NCBI GenBank assembly: GCA_959347315.1
Contig: OY365810.1
Location: 2,160,334 to 2,224,333, forward strand
DNA: 64,000 nucleotides
Source of the DNA: Bimastos eiseni
Taxonomy: Eukaryota; Annelida; Clitellata; Crassiclitellata; Lumbricidae
Direction of reading: 5' to 3'
Position 1 is the first letter of the stretch. Each line of letters opens with the position of its first letter. The notes beneath the pieces are model-generated. The model saw nothing but the letters and a program-made list of their open reading frames with translations, made no database searches and was not told the DNA's origin. Below, one piece after another: positions 1 to 11,006 of this stretch. Position numbers and translations under genes: made by a program.

Positions 1-190
1 TGTTGTTATGCTGATTGGGCTGCAGTTTGTGGAAAAAACATTGCGATATACAACAATTCTAATCTGAAAGCATGTCATCTATAATCACAGCAAAAAACCA
101 GTTTTTTTAAACTACAAAAACACAACAGTTGAAGCCTTTCACAGGACAATTATAAAAGAATAGATAATAATAAAATTAACAACTCTTTAC

Positions 191-253
191 CTGAATCTTC
201 TTTGGGATTTTGGTTTGGCTTATTTTGATTCTCAGCACTGTTTTCAATTGCAC
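191..253 (-). CDS. Gene A exon 11: asparagine-rich linker
   Basis: 21 codons starting [15 protein letters not shown] with an ATTAAAG acceptor and a GTAAAG donor, phase 1. It is identical to gene B 15768-15830. The next exon of gene A (the equivalent of 15224-15364) would lie left of the window. Confidence 0.65.
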
Positions 254-3200
254 CTTTAATGGAAGTAAATTAAAATAAAATGAAAATTTAAGAAAAATTA
301 ACTACATTTAATTGCAAATCACAATTTGAGTACTTCAATTCCCCAAATTGTCAGTTACACAGCTTGATTAGCAAACCTACAAGGAAACTACGTCAAAGCT
401 TTAAGAAGGCTAATAAATCACAAAAATGTGACCGGCTGGCAGAAAAGATACCATACCTGGGGTTTTGACATTTTGGCAATCTACGTTCGTTTTTTAAAGC
501 CACATCAAATGGTGAAAATTTCATGAAGATATTTTATGCCATTCCACAGATATGCACTTTGGAATGAGACATGGTGAAATGCATAAATTCCGAGAAAATT
601 TACCATGAAAAGCTCCTATACTATAATATGCAATTAATTAAAAATCCTTCAAGTTTTACAGATGAAACTCTGCAGATCTATCATAATGTATTGATGAATG
701 TTATTAGTCAGCACTCTCCTACACTTCTCCAAATGTTCATTTTACTTCAAGCTGCCTTGATAAGTAAGAAATATTACCTGGTTGTGGCATACCCACTTAT
801 GATACCTTTTACCCAACATCTAATTATTTGATTTTTTTGCAACAAAAATGCCATGATTTTGAAGTTCAACATCAGTAAGGTCCAAAACAACAATAATACC
901 GGTACATTTTTTCATAAAAAGTCATTTTCCAGACAAAAATTGAAATAACTCCATAAATAGCATTCCCACAAATGCCACATTTTCTGAGCCGGTCACAAAT
1001 CATGATCATTTTCGCAAAAGCTAATTAATAGCAAAAGTGGGATTTCTGGTCTTTGAGGTCAGAACATTGAAAGGTGATCAGATGTTGCAGCAGGTGTTAC
1101 AAATAAATTGCAAAAATTAGCACAGCTTCAGGGTGATATTTAGCTGCAATAATACTGCATTAAATTAATCAATATCTACAGAGGTTAATTATTTACCTCA
1201 ATATTTGGCACACAAAACTCAATAAAACTATCTGTGCAATGCAAAAGAGTACATTCAGCGATAAATTATTCTATCTTTGGACAAGATAGCAGACAAATAA
1301 TTGCAAACAACCATTACGGGAAAAAGACAAAAGCTTAATGACACACAATACAATAAAACTGTCATTTGATATTGCCCTTATTACACTTAAGTTCAGAAGT
1401 GCATACACGCCTCGACGGCGCAACTGCAGATGTAATGCAGAGCAATTGTGTGCAAAGGACTTGCTCAAGGTCCCTACACAGTGACGCCCAGGACAAGAGT
1501 TAAATCCGCTCACTCAGTGCACACTAAGTGTTACGGGCCGACTGCTCTAACCGCTCGGCCACCATGCCCCAATATGTCACAAAGCATGTATACCTGTTCT
1601 GTGTTTTTGAAGTCTGAAGACCATAAACTTGGTATTGTCTTCTTTGATATCAGCCACAAACATCTGACTGTTTGCTTCATCCAGACAAATTCTCTGTGGA
1701 CGACCTAATTTATCATTATCCAGCAAAAACACTTTGGAAGATTCCAAAGTTCGACTCATTATCAACACACGACTATTTTTCTGATCAGCAACAAATATAC
1801 ACCCATCACTGTTCACCACCAAATACTTAGGAAACTTCAACATTCCACTGAATGATTGGATAACAGTTCCATTCCCATCAAGTCTAGAAACCTTGTGCAC
1901 CATTCTCTGTTCATAACTGACTACAAATTGATCACCGCTTAGCTTGAGTGCATGAAACGGATGAAAATCAGAAGGTAAATTGACCTTACAAAGATATTCC
2001 CCATCAGCTGAATATTCTGTCAAAGCACTTCTTTTCCAGACACTTAGAATAACAGTCTGGTCATGAGTAACAGATAAAGTACCACCGCCATCTTCTATGG
2101 GCCATTCCCTGATGACCTTTCCACTTGCATCAATCTTGTAAATTTTTTTTGAAGATGATATATACAGAGAACGATCTGCTTGACAAGATACCATATCTAA
2201 TGGATTGTCAAGACCCATCACTACAACTGAATGCACAGGACTGAATGATATGGCCTGAAACACCTTCAGTTCTGATGTTCTCTCAAATGCAACAAACAAT
2301 TCTTTGTTTAACACTGTCAAGCCACAGATACCAGTTTTCTCATCGCTTGGACGAGGAAAACTTTGAACATGCAGTAATTCTGGATGCAGATCAAAGTCCA
2401 TTCCTGTAAAATGATATAATTACAGTTAAAATATATTACAAAATTAAAATGACAGACAGCCATGAGGTAAGAGGAATAGGATACGAATCAGAGTTCAATA
2501 GATTGTGGGCACCACAGAGTACAGAACATGTCACGGCAATGTAAATTTTACGACAGAAATTGCTAAGTAGAAAGAATAAACTTTGCATATGATAATGAGC
2601 CACGAGAGCAGTAATTAATATGGGATAACTATTCTTGCTTATTGCTGACTGTTACGGAAATGAAATAAATTCGTTTCTCAATCATTCACTATGCATAGCA
2701 AAGATACGTAACATCATTTAGTGCCTACTACCAAACAAGTGCTTTAGTGGCAATTCTTTAGTGCAATTCTGCCCAATGTTGTAAAATACTGTATTTGAGA
2801 CACATGTAAATTCATATCAGCTAGATACCTAATGACATATATTCAATTTGTTGTCATCATCTTACAAGTGAGCTTTCAACTACTTTATCACATTGGTTAA
2901 AGATGAGTAAGCTTCTGTTAACTCAGACAGAATTGAGAAAAGATAACATTTGATAATAAGAGTATTGCAACACAGGTGTTCTTATAATTAAAATATGGTA
3001 CTAGCAGAATATCTTTCCATGTGAGATCATAGCAAAGACATTACCTTTTATCTGTTTTCATCCGCTTTTCTAAAGTCTATAGAATGTAGTTGAACGAAAA
3101 TTAAAAGCAGTGAAGACTTGGCTTTGAAATGTTTGGACCAATATTGTCATAGACTACTATCTTACCCTGCTTCAGTGAAACATAACAAATTAAAAACAGT

Positions 3201-6200
3201 AGAAGTGCCACTAACTGCTTCAATAACCAATACATCATTGTAACCAGAACATAAATTAAATTTTGCCTGTCAGCAGCGAAACCCATACTCAAGCGCCTGG
3301 GCCAATCAGTAAAAAGGAAAACTCCAACCTGAGCATAGTTTATCACGAATTTATATAACATATAAAACTCTAGAAATATATCAGCTTCCCCTTTAATAAA
3401 TAAACATCACGTTGGTTGGTCCGTGATAAAGATTGAAAGACCGCAGAGAAGTCTAATACAATTAATGTAAACAAGTAAAATACCTGGGTTCTCATTCACG
3501 GGAGTTGCAGTTGCATCACCAACATTATCACTGAGAGGAGTAATAGTTGGGTTGTCTTCTGTTGTACCTTTAATATATAAATATCTGCCATCACCTCATA
3601 CACGGGGATAGTCAGCAATCAAATCAAACAGGAAGAGTCCTAATCAGTCATCATCCCATTAGTTTTAATTTATCTTTATTATTTTACCCAAGGCAAGTGT
3701 AATCTTAAACTCTAAAGAACAAAAATAAGTCCAGGAGTTATCACTGGAAACAGGAAGATCAGGTTTGTTCATAAAATATTTATTTCACAATTGACAAAAA
3801 CCTATATAAAACATGTTATTAAATGCAAATATCTCTTTTAATAGGGCTATTACACAGCAAAATCAAACACTTCAATTGATGTGTTCCTCATTTCACATCA
3901 TATTTCGATACTTGCATAAAATTTGTCAAAATGTGAATAAATTACAATAATCATCAGCGAAAGAATTAACTGCCCATATATAATAAATCAGCAGTAGAAT
4001 TTAGATGACATAATATAATAAAATCTATTTAAAATTTGAACTTTGAAAGCAATACTGCAATATTACTGGAAATTTTAAGTAAAGGATATGCTCCTGAAAC
4101 TTTATTTGTGCCAGCCTTCACTAATTTCTCGTCATCTTTGTTTGATAATCAATGAACCCAAATGAAAAAATAAATACAAAAGAAATTATCTTCAGATCAA
4201 ATTGTGGCATATTTAACATGATCTTAGGTCAAATAATTGTTGAAATGTTGCTAAATGAATCTCGCCTAGTAAGACATAAGTCTCCTGTAATCTACTTAAG
4301 TGAATTTTCAAATACAAATAGATGGAGCTGTGTCTAAAAGCTGAAGAATATGCATTTAACTATTCTCATCAAATCAATTCCAATCCAGCCACAGACTTTA
4401 TATAGCCACACTAACAATGTTGTTGCCTTAAACTAAACTTCAAATCTTTTACCTGGTTTATTCATTTCATTCTCTTGATGCAGTTCACCTAAGAAATTAG
4501 TCAAAAGAATAATACTATTTATTACTGTCTTGTTGTCCAATTTAACTCAAAACATCAGATAGGTTCTACTTAAAGGGGCCCTATTCAGAAGGGGTTCAAT
4601 ACATAGATGTGAACTATGGGTAGACTGGGGATGGACCTGGACCTATGGAATGAAAGACTTCTATGCTACAAATATTGTGATTCTTTGTTTGCAAGCATAT
4701 AATGGTTTTGTATAAATTTGTCACAGGTATTCTGTGGATACAGAAAATTGCTTTCATGGCCACTTGTATACGTACATCAAGACACTTGATATATCTAGTG
4801 TTTTAGTGCATAACAAAGGTGCTATACACATGGCTATCTGACTTATCTAAATTGGTGAACTATAAGGCAACTTTAAAATGTTAGCTGAACAGTCAAATGT
4901 AACAGAACTCATGCACAACAGAAGGAGATTTCAAGATGAAGGTCCAAGACATAATAGACTCAAGTTGAGGCAGAGCAGACAAGGAATGTTACCCAGAAGA
5001 TACAGTTAGCCAAACTTGTATGCAGATGGTCTGGCTTTAAAGATAACCTATAAAATATTATGTACAATATAGACAAACCCAATCAAGCAGTTTGTGCATC
5101 ATTTTAATTCCTTCATTCATTACTTAGCAGTTACCATCAGAAGCACTTTCCAATGTAGTGATCCAATTCTTAGAACAATACCATCTTACCAGGAATTCTG
5201 TTAGTCTTAAGTAATGGACGGGCATCTTGATTTGGATCTTCAATAAGCTGAATGGCATGTTCAACCTGAGTTCCTTCTGCTTTCGATGTTTTACACCATG
5301 GGCAGAAAGTTCCTAAACAAAAAAGAAAACAAGAATTTCCAATAACATGCAAAACTTGGCATTTGCAAATAAAAATAAATTCGCTGTGGTCTGTGATTGA
5401 GAAGAATGTGCATAAATGAAAATGAGAAATCAAAATAATTTAAAAAAATCAAAACTTTGTTGTAATTAACTCTTTATTAAAAAATAATTTGACAATAACC
5501 ATAACCAAGAATTTTATTTATGACTGACCAAGCAACGAACAAAGCATAAAATTAAATTAGTAAGCACAGGATGGTTTGCGGAACACAGAGGTCCCACTAG
5601 CACGGACACCATTACAAAATTAATTGGAGCATGGTTATGCAAGAGAGCTAAACACAATGTACAAACAAACTTAATTAATTAACAAACAGGTACATCACAA
5701 AATAATAGTAATATTATGACAGAACAGCAAAAGCAACAACCATAACTCAAAGCTAGACAATTAACTCAATAAATTAGAGAAATTATAGTTTCAACAAATA
5801 TTCATTAAGTTTATTTTAAACTGAGAAATGGTACTTAACTGGTATAGACTCGACAATACACCGTTATTGCATTTTACAACACTCTGAAGATGGACAAAAT
5901 GTAATATTATGAACGTTACAGAAGTCAGATATCAACCTAAAGCAAAAGATACATTTAGTAACAGCACTGCCGCCATCTTAAGTGGATAATTAAACAAATA
6001 TCTAGTGGAAGTGATGTGATAAATACCTTTACGTCCACGTTTACACCTTTTACAGAGGACAATAAGGGCGATCAGAACGAGGAAAAAACTGAGGATGACA
6101 ACAAGAATGAGCCAAGTGCCTATTGTAGAACTGCCACCGGAATCCATGACATCTGTTCCTATAATCACAGATAATATTATTCAGAACAGCTCACTACTTA

Positions 6201-9200
6201 TGTCAGGAGAGTCATTGACAATTATGTGGCATCTTTAAATAAACCTCATAAAAGAATTGCAAACAAAGTGTATGAATTTATATTGATACATTTTTTAAGC
6301 TCGAAATCTTCATAGACTTAAAATTTTGTTCAAAATCATGGATAGATTCCCTTTGATGAACTTCGACTCCAATGGGATATGATACAAATGGATTTGACTC
6401 TTAAGAAAAACCTGTCCTCGTCAATAGTAACCAATAATCTGCAAGTGTAAAATCAAAAGGTTTTTGTTTCCATTAATGAGACCAAATAAATGGTCAAATC
6501 AGTATGTAACAAGTATAGTGGTAAAACAGAATGCAGTGCTCAAGGTAATCCCGAACCATAACAAATCATAATAAACAATAAATAACTAGCCTTGCCTTGT
6601 CTAATTATTATTACAGTTGTTACTAATGCATTAATTAATACCAGCTCACATAAAAATGGCATATATTGCAGGATTGCAGTTATCTGTAAGTATCAGGTTC
6701 AATGTTAACTTACCACTGCTGCTTGAATTACCAGTAATCAACATGGCATTAACTGTGCATGGTACTTCTCGTAAGTAGCAAGTAGCCTTGCATAGATACT
6801 GCCCTTCTTTCTCAACCTTTAAACTCCGATTGTTGGATACTGTATGCGAGTCTTCTTTGTTGTACCATTTGTATCGACAAGACTGACTACTGGTATTGGC
6901 TGAGCAATTTACCACTTCGCCAATGCTTTTTACAGACATGGACAGCCCATCATAGATATCTGAAAAAATGTCAGATAAACATGAATTAGTTATTAAAACA
7001 AATATTAATTACATCTGTAAGTGGGTGAATGCAAGTTTGTTGGTTATGGAATTGGTCTATCAAATGCCAAGTCCAGAACTTCACTAGGATGACAATGGTC
7101 GACTGATCAGAGCGCCTGTTTGTAGCACAGAGAGTTGGCCTACTCATAATTGCAGCATCTGCGAAATGAGCCAAGAGAACTCACAAAATGTTCTGAATTA
7201 GGCTGACTATAAAATTAGTAAAACACTGTTTATAGAAAAATCAATTGGCATTGAATGAGACAATCAAAGACATATCAACATAAAAAATCCCTGAGGTTAA
7301 CTTACTTCATAAAACATCTGTATGATACTCGGCGTATTTCCGTACATCTACAATAATTGTGGTGTGTAACTCATGCAATTTATACTCACATGACAGTTTG
7401 ACAGACTCCGAAGAGCAACTGTGTTTTGATGTTCTGAATTTTGTAGTCTGACACTCGAACAAAGCTTTGTCCTCAATCAGGTCGGCTTTCACTGTCACAT
7501 TGTACATATATAAACCAAGCGACTGTTGTTCCTTTGTAACATTCTCGATGATGGACTTATTCCCTCCCAACTTAATCCACTTCAACACTGGATGAATGTT
7601 GCCATGGTAAGAAATACTACACGATAGATACAGTTCTTCAGGCTGTATTCCACAAGGATTGTGTCCAATGACTCCATCTGGATTTATATCCGAATTGCAG
7701 ACTGGTACATCATCTACAATGAATAAATCAATCAATATACTTTATTGATATATTAACATAATTTTTTATGCACATATTTTTGATAGTCATATACATTGGC
7801 ATCAAACAGAAAACCCAAAGGAACAATAGCTTCCGCTACCAGGGTTGACCTATTTACATCAATTATTAATAAATTATAAAAGTCTTCTGTCATCATATAC
7901 TGTAAATTGGTTCAAATAAATCTATCGCTATGGTGTTTACAATTCATCATTTAAGTGTCTTCAACATAGTCGTCTGCAAAATATTGGATAGGATATAACC
8001 AAAATCTGCAATTTTCAGATGATAGCCAACACAAACAGATTTATATGCCCCCACCCCTGCCTTGTGTGTATAATTTTTATTGCATTTCTAACAGGTACAC
8101 ATAGAGCTGTACCGATATCACTTTTGCTGATTATGCCGATACCGATTATTGGCGATTATTTATTTGCCGATACCGATTATAATGGCCGATACCAATAAAC
8201 GATTCTTTCAGTGTGTTTTCCAAAGATGTACTGTGACTCACTCTGCACAACGGCTATAAGCAGATGTTGGCAAGATAGCGTCTAGTAACAGTCAGGTAAT
8301 CCTTATGCCCAGGTAAACCAGCTATAATGGTATGGGTACACGCGGAAAAGGGTCTCTGTCGCACCATGCAAAAGTAGAATGAGCATTGTAAGCTATCATT
8401 ATCACTATTTTCTTCAAACATTGAAATAATTTTATGATGGGAACGTTTCTGGTAGCAAATTCAGACATACAATCACTTTTATTCTTCTACCAAAAACGCC
8501 ACTTCCTCCCCAGACAATGCCACTTTGGCCTGAAATAGGGCGTCAGTGGTGGTGACCGGTGGGCAGCCAGCAGGGACGAAATAGCTGCCCGTGGTAATTA
8601 AGCAGGTACTGTGACTCACTCTACACAACAGATATAGCCTTCGAACATTATTCCACGGTTTAAATACGAGAGCTCAATGCTACTGGGTGGTCTGAAGTAT
8701 CCATACAATCTCAACCGTTGGGCTGGCTACAAGCTATGGGAATGAATTACGCAACTCGGGTTACACGCTAAAGGGGCTAAACACTGAAAACAATATTATA
8801 AAATAAAAAAATTTAATTTTTAATATCGGCACAGATTATCATTGTCGATACCCAATATGTCTGATAATCGGTCCAATTAATCGGCTGGGCAATTAATAGG
8901 TACAGCTCTAGTTACACATGCACAGGTTTAACCTATAACACCTTTCATCCACTATTCATGTCTTCAAATTACCACATTAATTTCTTTACTTGGCCTAAAC
9001 ATGTATGAGTAGAAACAACATACTAAGTTCTACAATTGCCATTTGAAATAAATATAAATATACAAATTTAATTTCATTCAGTTAGTTCTGATTTAGTTCT
9101 TATTTTCGATTTCCATTGGTTCAACTAAACATATAATCTGACTTCGGTGTTTTAATGCTCGCATTAAGAATAACAAGCACTGAAGAAATGTTAGGTCAAG

Positions 9201-10688
9201 AAAACAAGGCAATGCAGAAATATTGAGACACAAAGACAGCTTTAAGAGCAAGCTTCCAAAGAATTTCTATAGATACAGAGTACTGCTAATAATTAATTGT
9301 ACATGTAGTCTAGTCATATATTTTATACAGCACCTATTCAAAACAGGCACATCACAGTTTCTCAAACTAGTGCGCCCCATCTACCTGATAACCTTGCATA
9401 GTTGAACTCAAAATGGCTTACCTAAGACAATCAGCTGAGCAGACCAAATGTTCCCCGTTCCACCATCGTCCTGACATTCATATCGTCCTGCGTACTCTGG
9501 CTTCACAGACTTAATCACTAAATTGTATGAACCGTTTGATGAATTTTTGTCAAGTGCAAAATCTTCTTCATAGTCTTCATAGAACTTTTCAAAGGCATAG
9601 ACAGACTTCCGCTGATGCGCTTCAACCCCAACTGGATAATGATTCCAATGGATTTCCTTTGCTGTTATTGGTGATGAACAGTTGAAATAGGTTGTCCCGT
9701 TCACTAGACTTTCTGAATCTACTGGCTTGACAGTCAGGTCCGACTGCACTAAAATAAGTAACATCGAATCAGAAAGTTAAAGAAGATTTGAACCATTGAT
9801 TAGAGTTGAAATCGCTTTATAGCAACTTAAAAAGTATTCAAATCAGATTTTACTAAAAGATACTACACATTAGTTTGATGCTGATCTACTTGTTAGTGAA
9901 CTGGGTCTGTATATATCAACTCCTACTATATAGTAACACATCTTTTTCTTCTAGTCTACTGCTGATGAGCAGGTTTTGACATGGACGGCTTTTGTCTCGC
10001 CCTCCTTTCTCTCCAGTTCCCACTGTCGTTCGCTCTCCTCTTCGTAGTTGCACACGCTTCTGCATTGTCAAGATCACTCAACAATTTCAATTTTTTCCTT
10101 CCCCATGTTGTCTTCCCCAGCATCCTTCCCTCCAGTACCGTCAACAGCATACCTTTTTTCCAAAATATATGTACAAGCCAGCAGTGTTTCCTGTTTTCAA
10201 TCAATTGTAGCAAAAACTCTCTGTTCTCGCAGTCTGTCCAGGACCTTCTCACTGGATACTTTTTATGCAAATTCTGTCCAACAAATTTTCATCATTTTTC
10301 CTGCAAGTCCACATTACAAACGCAACTACTCTCTTTCTATCTGCCAGCTTCACTGTCCAGCACTTTGTAGCATACGTTGCCACTGGCCATATCAGGGTTT
10401 TAATTAGGCTTTTCTTCAGCTGATATTCATGTCTCCTTTTAACATTCTTTTCTTTTCCACTGCTATTATGCTTCTGAGGTCTTTTCACAAAATTCATATT
10501 GTACTACATATGTAGCAGATTGATATAGAGCAACAAACACACGTGAAAGTAAAATATGCTAATCAATCGAGGTTTAAAATTACCAAGCTCTTAGCATGAT
10601 TTCATAACAACGTACCTTCCTGATGACACCCAAGCAATAGGGTCAACAATGTCACCCCTAATTGAACTACAGCAGGTATTGTTCCCAT
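191..10688 (-). CDS. Gene A: Ig-Ig-Ig-TM-NHL receptor, partial, with premature stop
   Basis: This is a spliced model of ten exons: 10616-10688, 9422-9748, 7306-7713, 6714-6959, 6027-6158, 5190-5312, 4453-4488, 3484-3567, 1594-2403 and 457-480, followed by 191-253; the 3' end lies beyond the left edge. All introns are phase 1. The order is signal peptide, V-like Ig domain, second Ig domain, short third Ig domain, transmembrane helix, cytoplasmic linkers, NHL-type beta-propeller, acidic linkers. It is the tandem duplicate of gene B. The second Ig exon ends with an in-frame TGA two codons before the splice site, so the transcript would encode a secreted two-Ig protein or be degraded, although all downstream exons are intact. 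It could be a young pseudogene, a soluble decoy or an allele-specific lesion. A cell-surface recognition role is inferred from architecture; the ligand is unknown. Confidence 0.8.
457..480 (-). CDS. Gene A exon 10: 8-codon micro-exon
   Basis: Encodes DCQNVKTP between an ACGTAG acceptor and a GTATGG donor, phase 1 on both sides. The sequence is identical in gene B. Its support is splice-site and phase agreement only. Confidence 0.45.
1380..1568 (-). repeat. tRNA-derived SINE in gene A intron
   Basis: The 5' end at 1568 reads as a degenerate Leu/Ser-type tRNA head with box A TGGCCGAGCGG and a decayed box B (GGATTTAACTC), followed by CCTTGAGCAAG, a core word shared by many marine-animal SINEs. 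It begins 26 bases downstream of the NHL exon. The same insertion sits in gene B, so it predates the duplication. The 3' limit is approximate. Confidence 0.65.
1594..2403 (-). CDS. Gene A exon 9: NHL-type beta-propeller
   Basis: One 270-codon exon with an ACAG acceptor and a GTATAC donor. It contains repeated blade-like blocks of the NHL/YWTD type: [52 protein letters not shown] and [18 protein letters not shown]. The latter two are close to the NHL consensus of hydrophobic-xV-x-G-xIxVAD. About five to six blades fit the length, as in TRIM-NHL proteins, but there is no RING, B-box or coiled coil. It lies after the membrane helix, so it should be cytoplasmic. Confidence 0.85.
3484..3567 (-). 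CDS. Gene A exon 8: acidic linker
   Basis: 28 codons rich in threonine, asparagine and acidic residues, starting GTTEDNPTITP and ending PVNENP. It is conserved in gene B at 19827-19910 with the same phase and ends. Confidence 0.78.
4453..4488 (-). CDS. Gene A exon 7: 12-codon linker absent from B
   Basis: A micro-exon encoding GELHQENEMNKP with a TTCTTAG acceptor and a GTAAAA donor in phase 1. The surrounding intron sequence is recognisable in gene B near 20770-20820, but the exon is missing there. Confidence 0.6.
5190..5312 (-). CDS. Gene A exon 6: cytoplasmic linker with CPWC
   Basis: 41 codons starting GTFCPWCKTSKAEG, then an acidic segment with LIEDPNQD and ending TNRIP. It contains no tyrosine. 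The CxxC is reduced to CSWC in gene B, so cysteine spacing is kept. Function unknown. Confidence 0.8.
6027..6158 (-). CDS. Gene A exon 5: transmembrane helix
   Basis: 44 codons. A glycine/serine stalk is followed by the hydrophobic stretch ILVVILSFFLVLIALIVL and the basic stop-transfer CKRCKRGRK, so the N-terminus is outside. Flanked by a TTATAG acceptor and a GTATTT donor. Confidence 0.88.
6714..6959 (-). CDS. Gene A exon 4: short third Ig domain
   Basis: An 82-codon exon with a TTTTTTCAG acceptor and a GTAAGT donor. The core shows VVNCSAN, YKWYNK and GQYLCKATC, a compact C2/I-like Ig pattern, plus an extra cysteine pair (CYLREVPC). A serine-rich stalk (NSSSSG) leads to the membrane exon. 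Confidence 0.85.
7306..7713 (-). CDS. Gene A exon 3: second Ig domain, ends in an in-frame stop
   Basis: The domain begins DDVPVCNSD and carries the family motif SYHGNIHPVLKW (cysteine four residues earlier, core tryptophan), then FECQTT as the second core cysteine and extra cysteines near the C-terminus. Compared with gene B there are 12 inserted bases at the 3' end, which introduce TGA at 7307-7309, directly before the GTAAGT donor. Exon length (408) keeps phase 1 on both sides. Confidence 0.85.
8102..8910. mobile_element. hAT-like MITE 1 in gene A intron
   Basis: Ends TAGAGCTGTACC and GGTACAGCTCTA are inverted repeats, flanked by GGTACACA (8094-8101) and GTTACACA (8911-8918), an 8-bp target duplication with one mismatch. 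Gene B at 25978-25985 has the uninterrupted GGTACACA, an empty site. The ends are built of short CCGATA/CCGATT words. No transposase is seen. Confidence 0.85.
9422..9748 (-). CDS. Gene A exon 2: V-like Ig domain
   Basis: This 109-codon exon has a TTTTAG acceptor and a GTAAGC donor, both phase 1. The Ig landmarks are the first cysteine in YFNCSS, the tryptophan in IHW, and the second cysteine in the D-x-G-x-Y-x-C type motif EYAGRYEC. It ends in the G-strand-like SAQLIVL. There are several N-glycosylation sites (NGT, NCS, NSS, NGS). Nine residues differ from gene B, six of them in a stretch just after the core tryptophan. Confidence 0.9.
9960..10480 (-). mobile_element. LINE reverse-transcriptase tail fragment in gene A intron 1
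   Basis: The minus strand encodes a frameshifted C-terminal piece typical of non-LTR elements: [18 protein letters not shown] then, in another frame, [17 protein letters not shown] and [10 protein letters not shown]. Reading frames are broken and there is no endonuclease or full RT. An identical copy lies in gene B at 28193-28713. Confidence 0.75.
10616..10688 (-). CDS. Gene A exon 1: signal peptide
   Basis: The exon starts at an ATG and encodes a hydrophobic leader whose core is [11 protein letters not shown], ending at a GTACG donor in phase 1. The one leftover base joins the next exon to give the junction CHQ-E-V-Q. It lies in a tract that is identical to gene B. Confidence 0.85.
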
Positions 10689-10899
10689 GGTTCACCTCTG
10701 TGTGGCCACTGAATGCAATAAAAGAAACCAATCATTCTTTCAATATAACTTAATTTAATTGAAATAAAGATCCATCATAGATGGAAGACTAGGGCTAGAA
10801 GTAGGAAGAAATTACATTGGAAATTGGTTATAAGCTGGATAGATTACCACAGTAATAAACACAGAATAATAAGCACAGTAATTTTATAAATCCAGTTTT

Positions 10900-10924
10900 G
10901 GCTTACATTATGATAATGTAAGCC
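10900..10924. promoter_or_regulatory. 25-bp palindrome upstream of gene A
   Basis: GGCTTACATTAT and its exact reverse complement are separated by one base, about 210 bases upstream of the start codon. It is kept in the gene B upstream region. It could be a dyad binding site; there is no direct proof. Confidence 0.4.
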
Positions 10925-10956
10925 AACAACCCTGCTTGGAGTTGCACTATGAAATA

Positions 10957-10964
<8 letters not shown>

Positions 10965-11003
<39 letters not shown>
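10965..11003. repeat. (TA)n microsatellite upstream of gene A
   Basis: A run of alternating TA. In gene B the equivalent point (29188 and 31798-31850) is separated by about 2.6 kb of additional DNA that ends in a longer (TA)n run. Confidence 0.95.

Positions 11004-11006
<3 letters not shown>

Noticed and set aside
1500..1568. tRNA gene on the minus strand
   Set aside because: Only the head with box A is tRNA-like; box B is decayed, no clean cloverleaf or anticodon arm can be drawn, and a SINE core follows.
3160..3240. Extra tail exon between A exons 8 and 9 (and near 19490 in B)
   Set aside because: A donor-like GGTAAGAT is conserved, but no phase-compatible acceptor and frame are shared by the two copies.
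9981..10407. Plus-strand frames over 100 codons in gene A intron 1, repeated in B
   Set aside because: They are the reverse strand of a LINE RT tail.
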